Under the pieces are notes generated by a model. The model had not been told where the DNA came from, searched no databases, and saw only the letters and a program-made list of their open reading frames with translations. A stretch of DNA of 64,000 bases from Triticum aestivum (lineage: Eukaryota; Streptophyta; Magnoliopsida; Poales; Poaceae), in contig NC_057807.1 in assembly GCF_018294505.1 (NCBI RefSeq), positions 142,156,461 through 142,220,460 on the forward strand, written 5' to 3'. Within the stretch, counting starts at the first letter, position 1. The number at the start of each line of letters is the position of its first letter. Of the stretch, positions 10,298-21,533 are shown in pieces. The translations under genes were made by a program, and so were the position numbers.

Positions 10298-11249
10298 TGT
10301 TGGTGTACTAGAGTAGGGGTACCCTAGTATCCCGAACTTGTGCACGGGCAGTCGCAGCACCCTGCGGCAAGGCTTGCCAGGCGACCGCCAAGATCCTCCG
10401 TGGCTCCTTAGGAGACAAGACCCCGGCAAGAGGAGCTTGCCAGGAAGCCATTCAAGAACAAAGTATTCAAGCCAAGAAGACAAGGCCCCGGCAAGAGGAG
10501 CTTGCCGGGAAGGCCAACCAAGGCATCCCAAAGAAGCTTGCCGCGATGCGCCACGCGCCCCGGCAAGGCTCGGTAAGCGACAAGCTCCCGGGCCCGACAA
10601 GACAACGACCGCGGCAAGGCACTTGCCGCGGCAAGCGGCCACTCCGCACCCGCGCTCCAGCACATCCACCAACGTGTCGCCCTGGGGCCTTTCCAGGCGC
10701 GCGTGGCGAGAGGCTGTGCAGCCAGCGGTGCACGGTGGCAAGCGGCGCTGACAAGATAGCCATCGTGGCGAGCGGTGGCACCCCCTGACGGTCTCTGTTT
10801 GCACTGTTTGGGCGACACAGACGGGCATTTAATGCCTTTGTCCCCTGCCGCCAGAGTTAGGTATGATACACTATATCTACAGTATAGGTAGTTGTACCTA
10901 CCGCATCTCTTTTTCCATTTTTGCCCTTTGTCTGCGTTGCCACTTGTCGGTGACCCCTTGAGCATATAAAAGGAGGCCCATGCGCAACGTAGAAGGGGTT
11001 CGGCTCATTCGAACGCCAGAAACACTCTCACGCTCGGTCTGGTAGCTCTCACAACACTCCCGAGCAAGAACTCAATATACACATACAAGCAGCAGTAGGA
11101 GTATTATCTCTCCAGAGAGCTCCGAAGCTGGGTAAACTGCTCGTGTGCTTTGCCTCGATCTGCTCTTCGTGCGATCTCCGCCCCCCGCCGAACCGAAAGG
11201 GGCTCGGTCCGCCGGTCCCATAGGTGTTCGTGGATCAGTTTCCCTGACA
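10298..11249 (+). repeat. 3' LTR of element 1 (about 952 bp)
   Basis: It starts TGTTGGTG after the polypurine tract and ends CCCTGACA, where Copia gag coding begins. A TATA box (TATAAAA, 10965-10971) lies in the right half. Near 10380-10640 the motif CCGGCAAG and its complement recur, including two copies of a unit with CCCGGCAAGAGGAGCTTGCC. The middle (about 10820-10890) resembles the inverted LTR of element 3 (about 30345-30410), so the two elements are related. LTRs supply the promoter and the polyadenylation site. Confidence 0.8.
10965..10971 (+). promoter_or_regulatory. TATA box in the LTR of element 1
   Basis: TATAAAA in the 3' LTR. The 5' LTR copy, outside the window, would drive gag-pol. 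Confidence 0.6.
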
Positions 11250-13366
11250 GGAAGCATAAGATGAAAATGCATATTCTTGAACATAACCCCGCCGTTTGGG
11301 CTATTGTGTGTATTGGCTTGCAAGGTGAATTCTTTGATGGGAGAGAGCCAAACCGTGAAGCTAGCGCGGAAGAATTGAAGATGCTGCAATACAACGCTCA
11401 AGCTTGTGATATTCTCTTCAATGGCTTGTGCCCCGAAGAATTCAACAAAATCAACCGTCTTGAGAATGCAAAGGAAATTTGGGATACTTTGATTGATATG
11501 CATGAAGGTACCGACTCCGTCAAGGAATCCAAGTCGGATGTGCCCCAAAGTCAGCTTGACAAGTTCAAAATGAAGGATGGTGAAGGTGTCCCTGAAATGT
11601 ACTCTAGGCTTGCTCTTATCACAAATGAGATTGCTGGCTTAGGGAGTGAAGAGATGACCGACAGATTCATCATCAAGAAGATCCTAAGAGCATTGGATGG
11701 AAAGTATGATACCGTGTGCACATTGATCCAAATGATGCCAAACTACAAAGATCTCAAGCCAACGGAAGTCATTGGAAGAATTGTTGCTCATGAGATGTAC
11801 TCAAGGATAAGGAGGAACTTCACAACAAGTCAAGTGGTGCTTACAAAGCCTCATGTGAAGCCCCCACATCATCAAGTGAGAAACAAACCTTCAATGAAGA
11901 ACTGAGCTTAATGGTGAAGAACTTCAACAAATTCTACAAGAATAGAGGCAAAGAAAGAAGCTCTAAGTCAAGGTCCTACAATGACAAAAGATCTTCTAGT
12001 CGAGAGCGCAATTGCTACAATTGTGGGAGACCCGGACACTATTCCAATGAGTGTACGACACCCTACAAAAGAAGAGAAGATTCTCCAAAAAGAAGAAGCA
12101 AAAGAGAAGAATCACCACCAAGAGAGAGGAGGAGTAGAGATGGTCGTTATGAACGAAGACCCTCACGGAGAAGCAAGGATTCGGAAAGGAAGGACAAGTC
12201 ATCAAGGAGCTACACAAAATGAAGACATCAAGCTCATGTTGGTGAATGGGTATCCGGCTCCGACTCCAACAATCACTCCGAGAGAAGCTATCACTCCGAC
12301 TCCGAATATACTCAAGATGAAGGTGTTGCCGGTCTAGCACTTGTGTCAACCAACTCCTACAACATATTTGATTCACCAAATGAAGGAATTGGAAGATGCT
12401 TCATGGACAAAGGTCCAAAGGTAACACATCCCGAGTATGTTGATTTCAATAGTGATGAAGATGACTTGCTAGGTGATGATGATTTACTTGTTGACAACTC
12501 TAGTGATGAATACTATGATGAAACATCAATTAATCATGCTAATCAAGATAAAACGAATGACAATGATAAGGAGAAGATTGAGCTTCTAACTAAAGAACTA
12601 AACACTCTTAAGTTAGCTCATGAAACTATCTTCGAAGATCTCGAGAACATTTAAGGGCTCATGAGAAGTTACGCTTTGATAAGCTCAATCTTGAGCAAGA
12701 GCATGAGTTCTTAAAGGCAATCAATGATGATCTCAGTAAGAAAAGTTCTTCTTACATTGCCAAGCGTTTACTCTTATCTACTTACATGCCTACAGTCAAG
12801 TCTAGTAACAAGTACAAGAAAGATCCTTCCTCTAGTAGTAATAATAATAATAATGCCAAATCCAATATTGTTGCTTCTACTAGTTCTCTTGATTCCACTA
12901 ATGATTCTCTTAGCCAAGTTACACTTGAGCAAGAAAATATCTTATTGAAGGGAATTATAGAGAAAGGTGTATACAAGAGCCTTGGCGGGAGTAAGCAATT
13001 CGAGGAAATTGTACGCAAGCAAGGAAGGCACCGGAAGAATCAAGGTGTTGGTTTTGAACGAAAGTTCAATGCCAATGGAGTTGAGTGGGAAGAAGATCAA
13101 TACCCCAAGACGAAGTTTGTTCCTCAATAAGAGAAGTATGATCCTACTTCCTTCAAGGGAACAGAAGGACAAGATGATCTTCCACCACAAGACCACAAGA
13201 ACAAAGGCAAGGACAAGCTTCAAGAGGAGATTGATGCATTTGAAGAAGCACCTAAGGCCTTAGTCAAGTGGGTTCCCAAGACTACGTCAAGTTCTACTTC
13301 ATCAAGTACAACTACAACTCCAAGGATTCCCATCAAGATTATGTGGATCCCGAAGAAGAAGAACTA
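11250..13366 (+). pseudogene. gag: Copia gag with CCHC zinc knuckle, several frame breaks
   Basis: The coding sequence starts at the junction with the LTR of element 1 (KHKMKMHILEHNPAVW). A UBN2-type gag domain runs to about 11800 (QACDILFNGLCPEEFNKI, KEIWDTLIDMHEG, MTDRFIIKKILRALDGKYD). The knuckle CYNCGRPGHYSNEC is at about 12010-12052, in an Arg/Ser-rich region. An acidic stretch, a coiled-coil stretch and a C-terminal LGGSKQFEEIV/WVPKTTSSS part follow, ending near MWIPKKKN. Breaks: a frameshift near 11825, TGA at 12220, a shift with TAA near 12652, and TAA near 13128. An (AAT)n tract at about 12838-12856 encodes Asn repeats. Homologues continue into protease, but here the frame simply ends. 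Confidence 0.82.
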
Positions 13367-14210
13367 GAGAGTTCTTGAGGGTGACTCCGCCAACATTCTT
13401 CACTCATATCATTATGGCAAGGACAAGTGCAATCAACTTCCACAGCTTGCACTAGTTCAAGGAGTCACAAACCCCCATGTTGGTAAGGCAAGGGACAAGG
13501 TAACCTAATGATTTCATGGACATCATCTTGTGTGTGCATCACTCTATGTCTATGGATATTCTTGTTTGTTCCTTGTGGGACTAACCCATGTAGGTATGTT
13601 GAAAGTGCAACTCACTCCAAAGGATTGCTCCGAATGATCTACATCAACATTGAGCACCCACATCTTCAACACCTACATGAAGTCATCATCGACAAAACCC
13701 AAGGTTAGTTCATCCCTCTAAAAGGGGATCTCACATCTAGGGGGAGCTTAACTCTAAGAATTGAGTCAAAGCAACTCTAATGGTGTGAACACATCAATGC
13801 ATTATGTAAAAGTGGTAACCCCACTTGAGCCTAAACGATGAGTATGACCTATGATCAAATGTTCTCATTTGACTCCTAAGTCAATATACTCATATATAGA
13901 TGACCTAGTCATCGCCAATTGTTTGATAGATGCTAGAATTGGTTGTGCATGTTTTGCCACATATTTTATTTGCCATTCTATTGTGTGAGCATGTTGGTTG
14001 CATATTTTACTCATTCAAGGACATCCACTTGTTGCTTTGATTGTTTGGGGTCTTTTTCTTTTTGCGAAGTGGATGGACAAGAATGCCTAAGAACCTTCTC
14101 TATCTATCTATGCTTTTCTCGTCTCAAACTCTATTCATGCTACATCACAAAATTTGATCAAGTCAAATTCGAACCACTCTGTGTGAGGAGCACTCGGAGT
14201 CCCTGATTCG
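13367..14210 (+). other. Non-coding stretch of the Copia element between gag and the internal promoter
   Basis: This is where protease, integrase, RT and RNase H stand in autonomous relatives. I find no trace of their motifs, so pol was lost or replaced rather than mutated. Confidence 0.55.
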
Positions 14211-14244
14211 TCATAGACTTAAACTTCCAAAACTTCTTTGTGAT

Positions 14245-14990
14245 TCTCGGTCTGACCGATTCCTCCATTTCGGTCCTACCGAGATCACTAAGTCGATCTA
14301 GGTTTTCAATCTCGGTGCAACCGATTTGAACTTTTCGGTCACACTGAGTTGCTGTAACTGTATACAGTTATGCATCTTGGTGCCACCGAGTTGTTCCACT
14401 TGGTCACACCGACAGAGTCGGGCTATATATACTCACGGGCAAAAATTTGGAAATTTCTCCGAACCTCTTCCCCTACGCATAGCTCACTCTGCCTCCAGGG
14501 TCTCCGGATCGTCTCCTCATCACCAGCCGCCTCCTGTCACTGGTCTCCGCCGCTGTCAACAGAATTCACCCCCGCCGTTGGCGCCGTAGCGAGTTCATCG
14601 CCAAGCTAGGGTATGGACTCGATCACAGTGCTATCCTCGTCCAATTCCTAGCACATTGTGTTCATTATGATTCTTGCCACGATTGAAACACTCCTATCCA
14701 GTCAATACAATCCTTAGATTAGATGTGATTTGAAAATTTAGGGTTAGGTTTCCGCCGAAACCATCTCGGACCCACCGAGTTGAAAAACTCGGTCCCACTG
14801 ATTTGGCTAACGCCATTGCACTAGTAACTCTCGGTCTGACCGAGAATTGCTAATTGGTGTGACCGATTTTAGGACTTTGTGAAACCCTAGCAGTCTCGGT
14901 GCCACCGAACTGTGACTCGGTCCGACCGAGTTCACCAGTTTAGGTTCCAAAAACTGCTTTGGTATCACCGATTTTGAAAATCGGTTAATC
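14245..14990 (+). repeat. Array of short palindromes TCGGT-n-ACCGA (internal copy)
   Basis: About 14 imperfect copies of TCGGTNNNACCGA in two clusters (14246-14412 and 14764-14990). The same motif is arrayed in the LTR of this element at 18163-18630. The first cluster sits just before a TATA box. Confidence 0.8.
14420..14430 (+). promoter_or_regulatory. Internal TATA box of the Copia element
   Basis: GGGCTATATATACTC follows the palindrome cluster, as GGCTATATATACCC follows the same motif array in the LTR (about 18664). A GC-rich leader of about 180 bases follows. This suggests an internal promoter for the ORF at 15125. Confidence 0.5.
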
Positions 14991-15100
14991 CGAAATGCTT
15001 TCTGTGGAAAACTAAAACTGAGTTTTTGAATCATTCTTTTGCAAAAATATCTGCATTTTGTGATGCTCATCCATTCTATCTCATCTATAACTATTCACAG
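14611..15100 (+). other. Probable leader intron before the second Copia ORF
   Basis: The donor GTATGG follows GCCAAGCTAGG, and the acceptor TATTCACAG lies 24 bases before the ATG at 15125. The enclosed 490 bases are AT-rich, non-coding and contain the second palindrome cluster. Confidence 0.45.
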
Positions 15101-15124
15101 GGTCAGCAGTCAGTGATTTGCAGC

Positions 15125-17275
15125 ATGTCAGACCAAAGTGATAGTCAGAACAAGTCAGAAGATCACAATCACATGAGTGAGGGCACTAGTCCCTCTAGCA
15201 CTTCAGATGATGGCAGCAGGAGCACCCCAAGCAATTTGCCTAAAGCTGCCACCAGGACAAGGAAGAAGAGAACCTCAGAATCTGGGGATGAGGATTATAT
15301 GGCAGAAGAAGATGAGGCTACTTCCAAGAAGGTAGTGCTCAAAAAGGAGTATGCCTCAGCAAAGAACACAAAGCCTGGACTCAATAGAAAGGTTCCTGCC
15401 AAGAGGACACCTATGCTGAAGGTCAGAGGATCAACTCATGTGCCTGAAAAGAGTGATCCCAAAGAGGCACCTGCAAGAAGAGTCACAACTTCCAAACCCA
15501 AGAAAGTTCCCACTAGAGAAACTATGAAGTTTACCATTGAATCTGAAGATGAAGCTACTGGTCAAGATAAGAAGAAGAAGAGAGCTAGAACCACTACTGC
15601 CAAGGTTCTTGGAAATCCCTCTATGAGGAGAGACTCTGAAGAGGAAGAAGAGGTTGCTGCACCAGCATCCAAGGCACAAAAGCTAATGGGTGATGCTATA
15701 AAGTCAGGGGCTGCAACATCAAAGCCCAAGGAAGCACCCAAAGCTGCCCCCAAGCCCAAGATTACACCAAAGAGGAATACCAGGAGTATTCCAGCTGCTG
15801 AGAAGAACAAGGCCCCAGTGCCTGAAGTTGCAGATGAGGAAGATGATGAAGGACAAGTCCTGAGGAAGCTAAAGCCCAAGATTCCAGACCACAATGATGC
15901 TCATCCTGTGGATGAGAACATGAAGTTGAGAAAGGATGCAGGACTCAGATTGTGGAGGCTGTCAGATCCATATGCTACCAGGAGAAGAACTGTTGTTGAT
16001 TACAAGTTCCACACTAAGGAACAGCAGGACTTCTATGAGACAGTGTTGTTGGACAAGAAACCAATAGTATGTGATATGAGGTGGGTCGACTAGACCTACA
16101 TGAAGGAAAATGAGGAACACTATCCTGGAGTGCAAGAAAGTCTTGTTGCTTGTGGAGTTGCAGACTTTGTTGGGCAGAAGCTCACAAAGTGGAATGATGA
16201 GCTCATTATGCAATTCTACTCCACAACACACTTCTATCCAGATGGCAGGATAGTTTGGATGTCTAAAGGTACAAGGTACCAGTCAAGAATTGAGGAATGG
16301 GCCAGTCTGATCAATGCCCCAAAGGAGAGTGAAGATGACTTGGATGTCTATGCCAAGAAGAAGATGGACCACAATACCATGGCTCATATGTACAAGGAAA
16401 TTCCTGATGCTGCAGTTGAGACACATAAGTTTGGGTCAGTTCACTTCCTTCTATCAGGGCTGCCAACAATCAACTGGATCCTAAGGCACACTCTTTTGCC
16501 CAAGTCAGGTGACCACAACATGATTAGAGGGCATGCTATCAACTTGCTACACTTGTTTGATGTGCCACAAAAATTCAAGGTCATGAGCCTCATTGTTGAG
16601 ACCATTAAGAGGACAGCAGCAGACCAGAAGAGAAGTTGTGGGTATGCCCCACAGATTCAGGAGTTGATTAACTCAAAGATGGGCACAGGAACATACTTGC
16701 TGGATAAGGAACATTTTTCTATCTATCTAGAGTTTGAGGACAATCAAGTTGTAATGAATGAGAATGAACCATCATCAGTGCAAGCTCAAGAGAAGAAGGA
16801 GAAAGCAAAGAGAGAGAAGGTTGTCAAGATGCCAACTCAAGAGGAGGCATCTGAGTACTTTTTGAAGAACAAGCAGGAGCAGCTTGGTTACTTGATAGCA
16901 TCAACACTGAGGATTGAGAAGGGGTTGGCCACCCTAACTCAAAACCAGGAGAGACTGGAAAGAATCATGGAACAAAAATTCTATGATATAGATGTCAAAG
17001 TAACTGAGATTCAGTCAGTTGTGGAGCAGCTCCAGGATGACATGCAGGATAGGAAGGGCAAGACAACCACTGATGCATTTGCCAGAGTGCCTAGAGCTCA
17101 TAGGTCAGCTGCAGTGCCTGTGACAGACACCAGAGCCACATCATCTGCACCAGCTACAGCTCCTACAGCTCTAGTGCAACCAGCTCCAGCACCAACTCCT
17201 CCAGCTCCATCCACTTCAACTGAAGCCTTTGTCCAAGGAGCCATCTCTACACCACCACCTGAAGATCAATCCTGA
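15125..17275 (+). pseudogene. Second ORF of the Copia element (env-like position), one internal stop
   Basis: The likely start is the ATG at 15125 (MSDQSDSQNKSEDH), after the probable intron. Residues 1-270 are highly charged, Ser/Lys/Glu-rich and disordered, with KKKRAR-like basic clusters. A globular part follows (YKFHTKEQQDFYETVLL ... WNDELIMQFYSTTHFYPDGRIVWM ... RYQSRIEEWASLINAP). It recalls the plant transposon domain found in Athila-type elements. A coiled coil (RIEKGLATLTQNQERLERIM) and a Pro/Ala/Thr-rich tail end the protein at TGA 17273-17275. TAG at 16091-16093 splits it once. No signal peptide or clear membrane segment is visible, so a true envelope role is not supported. The function is unknown. 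Confidence 0.7.
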
Positions 17276-17805
17276 GAGTCGATCTAGCACTATGCATTCT
17301 CTATGAACTTTTTGGTAACTTGTTGCCAAAGGGGGAGAAAAATGTATAGATCATAGGCTTCGAGAGAGAGAGAGTGTGTGTGTTGCTTTTGTTCTCTCTT
17401 GCTTTGGTGGTTAAACTTTGTTTGCTTTTGATTGCTTGAGATACTATGTTGTTATCTGTGAGACATTGATGATCATGTGTTTGATCATAAGATACACTTA
17501 TGCTTGTTAGATGATATTATCTTACCTATCCTTATATGATCATTCACTTTGCTTGGTGATGAGTGCATGTATTCAATCTTTATTATTTTGAGTGCTCCAC
17601 CAAGATGTATGTGACATGGAAGAGTAACCCATGAGCCTAATTCCTTGTGCATTTGCAGTCCAAAGCAAATTTTAAACTATGCACAAATTTGGGGGGAGCT
17701 CTTGCTTATCACATACTTCTCAAAGCGATGATGTTTTTCAATCTTATTATCATTTGTCGAAGCTTTGATCTATATGTTGTCATCAATTGCCAAAAACGGG
17801 GAGAT
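17276..17805 (+). other. 3' UTR and purine tract of the Copia element
   Basis: Non-coding, with a GA/GT microsatellite near 17365-17383. It contains GGGGGAG-type tracts and ends in AAAAACGGGGAGAT just before the LTR, the position of the plus-strand primer. Confidence 0.55.
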
Positions 17806-18162
17806 TGAAAGTGCAACTATCCCTAGGTGGTTTTGGTAATTCATAACAACATATAGCTCATTGAGCTAATGCTATTCCAAGACTATTATTTCAGGAAAGC
17901 TCAATGAATGGCATGGCATGGATGATGAAAGTGGATCCCTCAAAATATCAAGGACAAAGTATTGGCTCAAGCTCAAAAGCTCAAGACTCTTCATTTTACA
18001 TTTTAGTGATCCAAGATCACATTGAGTCTATAGGAAAAGCTAATACTATCAAGGAGGGATGAGGTGTTGTTTAATGAGCCTCTTGCTTCATGTGCTTAGT
18101 GATATGCTCCAAATACCCTCAACTACTTTCTCACATCCACATATGACCTAAACCCAAAGTCA

Positions 18163-18630
18163 AAATCGGTCCCACCGATTCTTTCTATCCGGCGTCACCA
18201 AGTTCAAATGTCATAGCCACTGCCACAAACCCTAGGCAAATCGGTCTTACCGATAGGGATCTCGGTCTCACCGAGATGGGGTTGTAATCTCTCTGTTTCC
18301 CTTCGTAACATTTCGGTCTAACCGAAGTGAGCGATCGGTCCCACCGAGATTGCAATGTAAACTCCCTGTTTCCTTTTCGTAACATTTTGGTCTCACCGAA
18401 ATGACCGAATCGGTCCCACCGAGTTTACCTGGCCAACTCTCTGAAAAGCTTATTACCAAAATCGGTCTCACCGAGTTTGTGTAATCGGTCTCACCGACAT
18501 TATGTTATGCCCTAACCCTAACCATATCGGCCCTACCGAGTTGCATGTCGGTCCCACCGAAAATCCTAACGGTCACTAGGTTTACTAAATCGGTCCGACC
18601 GAGTCTGTTGAATCGGTCCCACCGAGTTTG
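18163..18630 (+). repeat. Palindrome array TCGGTCYCACCGA in the LTR
   Basis: Thirteen near-identical units of ATCGGTCCCACCGAGT type in about 470 bases, upstream of the LTR TATA box. Possible transcription-factor sites or hairpins. Confidence 0.85.
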
Positions 18631-18663
18631 GTAAATTGTGTGTAACGGTTAGATTTTGTGTGG

Positions 18664-18677
18664 AGGCTATATATACC
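18664..18677 (+). promoter_or_regulatory. TATA box of the Copia LTR
   Basis: GGCTATATATACCC follows the palindrome array by about 35 bases. Confidence 0.6.
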
Positions 18678-19492
18678 CATCCACCTCCTCTTCATTCGTG
18701 GAGAGAGCCATCAGAACAAACCTACACTTCCAACTTACCATTTCTGAGAGAGAACCACCTACTCATGTGTTGAGGCCAAGATATTCCATTCCTACCATAT
18801 GGATCTTGATCTCTAGCCTTCCCCAAGTTGCTTTCCACTCAAGTCTTCTTTCCACCAGATCCAAATACCATGAGAGAGAGTTGAGTGTTGGGGAGACTAT
18901 CATTTGAAGCACAAGAGCAAGGAGTTCATCATCAGCGCACCATTTGTTACTTCTTGGAGAGTGGTGTCTCCTAGATTGGCTAGGTGTCACTTGGGAGCCT
19001 CCGACAAGATTGTGGAGTTGAACCAAGGAGTTTGTAAGGGCAAGGAGATCACCTACTTCGTGAAGATCTACCGCTAGTGAGGCAAGTCCTTCGTGGGCGA
19101 CGGCCATGGTGGGATAGACAAGGTTGCTTCTTCGTGGACCCTTCGTGGGTGGAGCCCTCCGTGGACTCGCGCAACCGTTACCCTTCGTGGGTTGAAGTCT
19201 CCATCAACGTGGATGTACGATAGCACCACCTATCGGAACCACGACAAAAACATCCGTGTCTCCAATTGCGTTTGAATCCTCCAAACCCTTCCCTTTACAT
19301 TCTTGCAAGTTGCATGCTTTAATTTCCGCTGCTCATATACTCTCTGCATGCTTGCTTGAATTGTGTGATGATTGCTTGACTTGTCCAAAGATAGCTAAAA
19401 TCTACCAAACTCTAAAATTGGGAAAAGGTTAAGTTTTTAATTGGTCAAGTAGTCTAATCACCCCCCCTCTAGACATACTTCAAGGTCCTACA

Positions 19493-20840
19493 CTAGTCGT
19501 ACAAGACAAAGATAGCAGAATTGTGAAGGACTCTGTGTCCACTGACAAAGCCAGTTAGGATTTGTAACCCTAGGTTCTCGGACTAAGGTAACCCCTTTAT
19601 CTCTGATATTACTATTCGTCCAACCTAACTTTAAGGGGCATCCTACAAAATGCTTTGCTAGAATAATACTCGTCGATTAGGAAGAGAGGTGTGAGACAAT
19701 GCGTGAGAGACATGCCTAAAGATAATGTGCGTACAGGAGAGACGTAGGCAGGTCCATGTATATAGAAAGGGTCGATGGGGATTGTGCGTGTGTATGCTTG
19801 CGAGAGGAAGAGTGCTTGTGATAAAGGTTAGTGAAAACAGTTGTAAATGGTTACGAGAGGGAGGGAGGGTTATATCTAGAGCATGTGTGCGAGAAAGACA
19901 CCTTGGGAGAGAGTGTGTGAGCATGTGTGAGAGACCACCGATGGAGAGTGAAACTACACGTAAAAGACTGCTGTACACATTGATTAAAGATATAAATTGT
20001 ATCCAAATATTACGATGGGATCATGATTTTTGCAATTCTCATAAGGAACGGTCATTAATCCATCAGACATCTAGATTCTATCGAATTTGAGCATGTCTAT
20101 GTTATTATTCGCCACAATTGATCCACATAGTTAGTATTTTGAACTCCAGACAATGCATTGCTTTAGCAACCGAATATAAACGTGAGTATAGTTCATGTTG
20201 TGTGTGTAAAGCACATTATACATATGAAAGTTACACAATGAACATTATAAATAGCTACCTATGAACTATCATACATTTGAATTCAACTTAAGGTGGTTTA
20301 AAAAAATTGAATTCAACATGAAGTCCATTCAATTATTTGAATTTGATATCATGGCATTTGTAAATCATACCTAAATTATGGGGGCACCAATCTTTGCTCT
20401 GATTTTGTACATAATAGCATATGTAGTCGTGTACAAAATAGATTCAAATTTAGCTCCTCCATTTCAAAATAATCATAGTTATAGGATTTTCAAGTGTCAA
20501 ATTTTCAAAAAGAAGCGGATAATTTAATGAGGTTTTCAAACATACAAGGTCAAATATAACGTTGTCTATTTAGGTCAATCCTCATAGTTCAAGAGTACTC
20601 TAAACGTGAATGCTCGTGTTTCAAAATTTCGAACGAAGCGCCAAAAGAGCCTCTACTCGCCCGAAACCGCGTGAGACCAATGTTTGGTAGTACAAGGAAA
20701 TTACTTTTCTAATAACTCCGACCCATGAAACCTACCGGCCCGACGTCCAAATGTCTAAACCGGGGTAGGTTTGTAGCTTCATCTAGACGCCATGCAACCG
20801 CCTCCGAAAAACATTCATACACAATGGCCGCCTAAGCACA
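19493..20840. other. Unassigned AT-rich sequence between the Copia LTR and the CACTA-associated region
   Basis: No gene, LTR or TIR was recognised. It includes a GAGA/GTGT-rich part at 19680-19960. The left end of the CACTA element must lie here or be lost, but no CACTA terminus was found. Confidence 0.4.
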
Positions 20841-21229
20841 CATGCGCGCGGCCGAAATCGCTCCCGCCCACTATTTGGGACACTTGAGATTACCATCCTA
20901 CCCCCGACCCGCAGTAGGTCCAAAATTTAAGAGGGGGGCAAAGTTTGTACCTTCCCCAAATTTCAAACAAGCGCGTCCCATCTTCTGTTCAAAAAAGCCA
21001 AAAACATGTGCGTCCCAGACCGAAACATGGTTCCCCCCTCCCCCCTGCCCACCCGTCAGATTCCACATTCGTACTCCATGGGCGCAAAAACTACCTCTCC
21101 ACCAGCCGCGAAACCCCAACGTCCTTCGTCCGCCACCCCATCCCACCCATCAACTGCCACCCTCCTCCATCACGCCAGAGCCGATACCCCAACGTCGTCG
21201 TCCACCGCAACCTCAACCGCAACGCCCTC

Positions 21230-21533
21230 CACGGCTAGTATTTGAAGCCAAGGCCGAGCCATCCATACCTGAGCCAGTTCAACCACGCCGTCCTGTGCCT
21301 CACCGCTGCCGCTCCAACTTCGCCACCGTCCACCGCACCGAACTTGTTCCTGCTACGCCGTCCTTCGCCGCCTCGGATCTGCTTCCCCTCCGCCGATATA
21401 CGGCCACGGCAACACAGTCAACAATTTGGCCATGGGTTTGTCCAAGGAACCATGGCTCTCGAAAACATCGGTTCCCCAGGGAAAAACAAGAAGATCGCCG
21501 CGACATATCGAGACCAAACTGGCAACCAATAAG
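21230..21533 (+). other. Possible first exon of the CACTA gene
   Basis: A GC-rich stretch (from about 20840) ends in an ATG at 21452 in good context (AACCATGGCTC, MALENIGSPGKNKK) and a possible donor GGTACTC near 21533. A second frame from the ATG near 21426 is also open. I cannot decide the reading frame. The Pro-rich ORFs upstream look like 5' UTR. Confidence 0.3.

Larger units (their letters stand above)
1..11249 (+). mobile_element. Tat-lineage Ty3/Gypsy LTR retrotransposon (element 1), 5' end outside window
   Basis: Order seen: gag, aspartic protease, RT, RNase H, a second RNase H-like domain, integrase, an antisense gene, a polypurine tract, then a 3' LTR. The two RNase H domains and the antisense gene behind pol are hallmarks of the plant Tat group (Retand/RIRE2/Grande-like). 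The 5' LTR and the start of gag lie left of the window. The element appears to have inserted into the gag of the Copia element that resumes at 11250, because that gag frame starts at the first base after this LTR. Several stops and frameshifts make it non-functional as a protein source. Confidence 0.9.
11250..19492 (+). mobile_element. SIRE/Maximus-like Ty1/Copia element without pol, 5' part cut off by element 1
   Basis: Gag with a CCHC knuckle, no protease, integrase or RT, an internal TATA and leader intron, a second long ORF, a purine tract (AACGGGGAGA) and a long 3' LTR. This matches a non-autonomous member of the SIRE/Maximus group, whose autonomous members carry an extra ORF behind pol. 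The 5' LTR is not in the window, probably lying left of element 1. Confidence 0.75.
17806..19492 (+). repeat. 3' LTR of the Copia element (about 1.69 kb)
   Basis: It begins TGAAAGTGCAACTATCC after the purine tract and ends TCAAGGTCCTACA. It contains the palindrome array (18163-18630) and then a TATA box. No 5' partner is in the window to check divergence. Confidence 0.7.

Noticed and set aside
1..11249. Integrated plant pararetrovirus
   Set aside because: Integrase, LTR, purine tract and antisense gene identify a Gypsy retrotransposon; no movement-protein or virus-type layout seen.
15125..17275. True viral envelope gene
   Set aside because: Position fits env-like ORFs, but no signal peptide, transmembrane segment or glycoprotein pattern is visible.
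14245..18630. Repeated TCGGT-ACCGA units as a CRISPR-like array
   Set aside because: Spacing is irregular, units are imperfect, the host is a plant retrotransposon and no cas gene exists.
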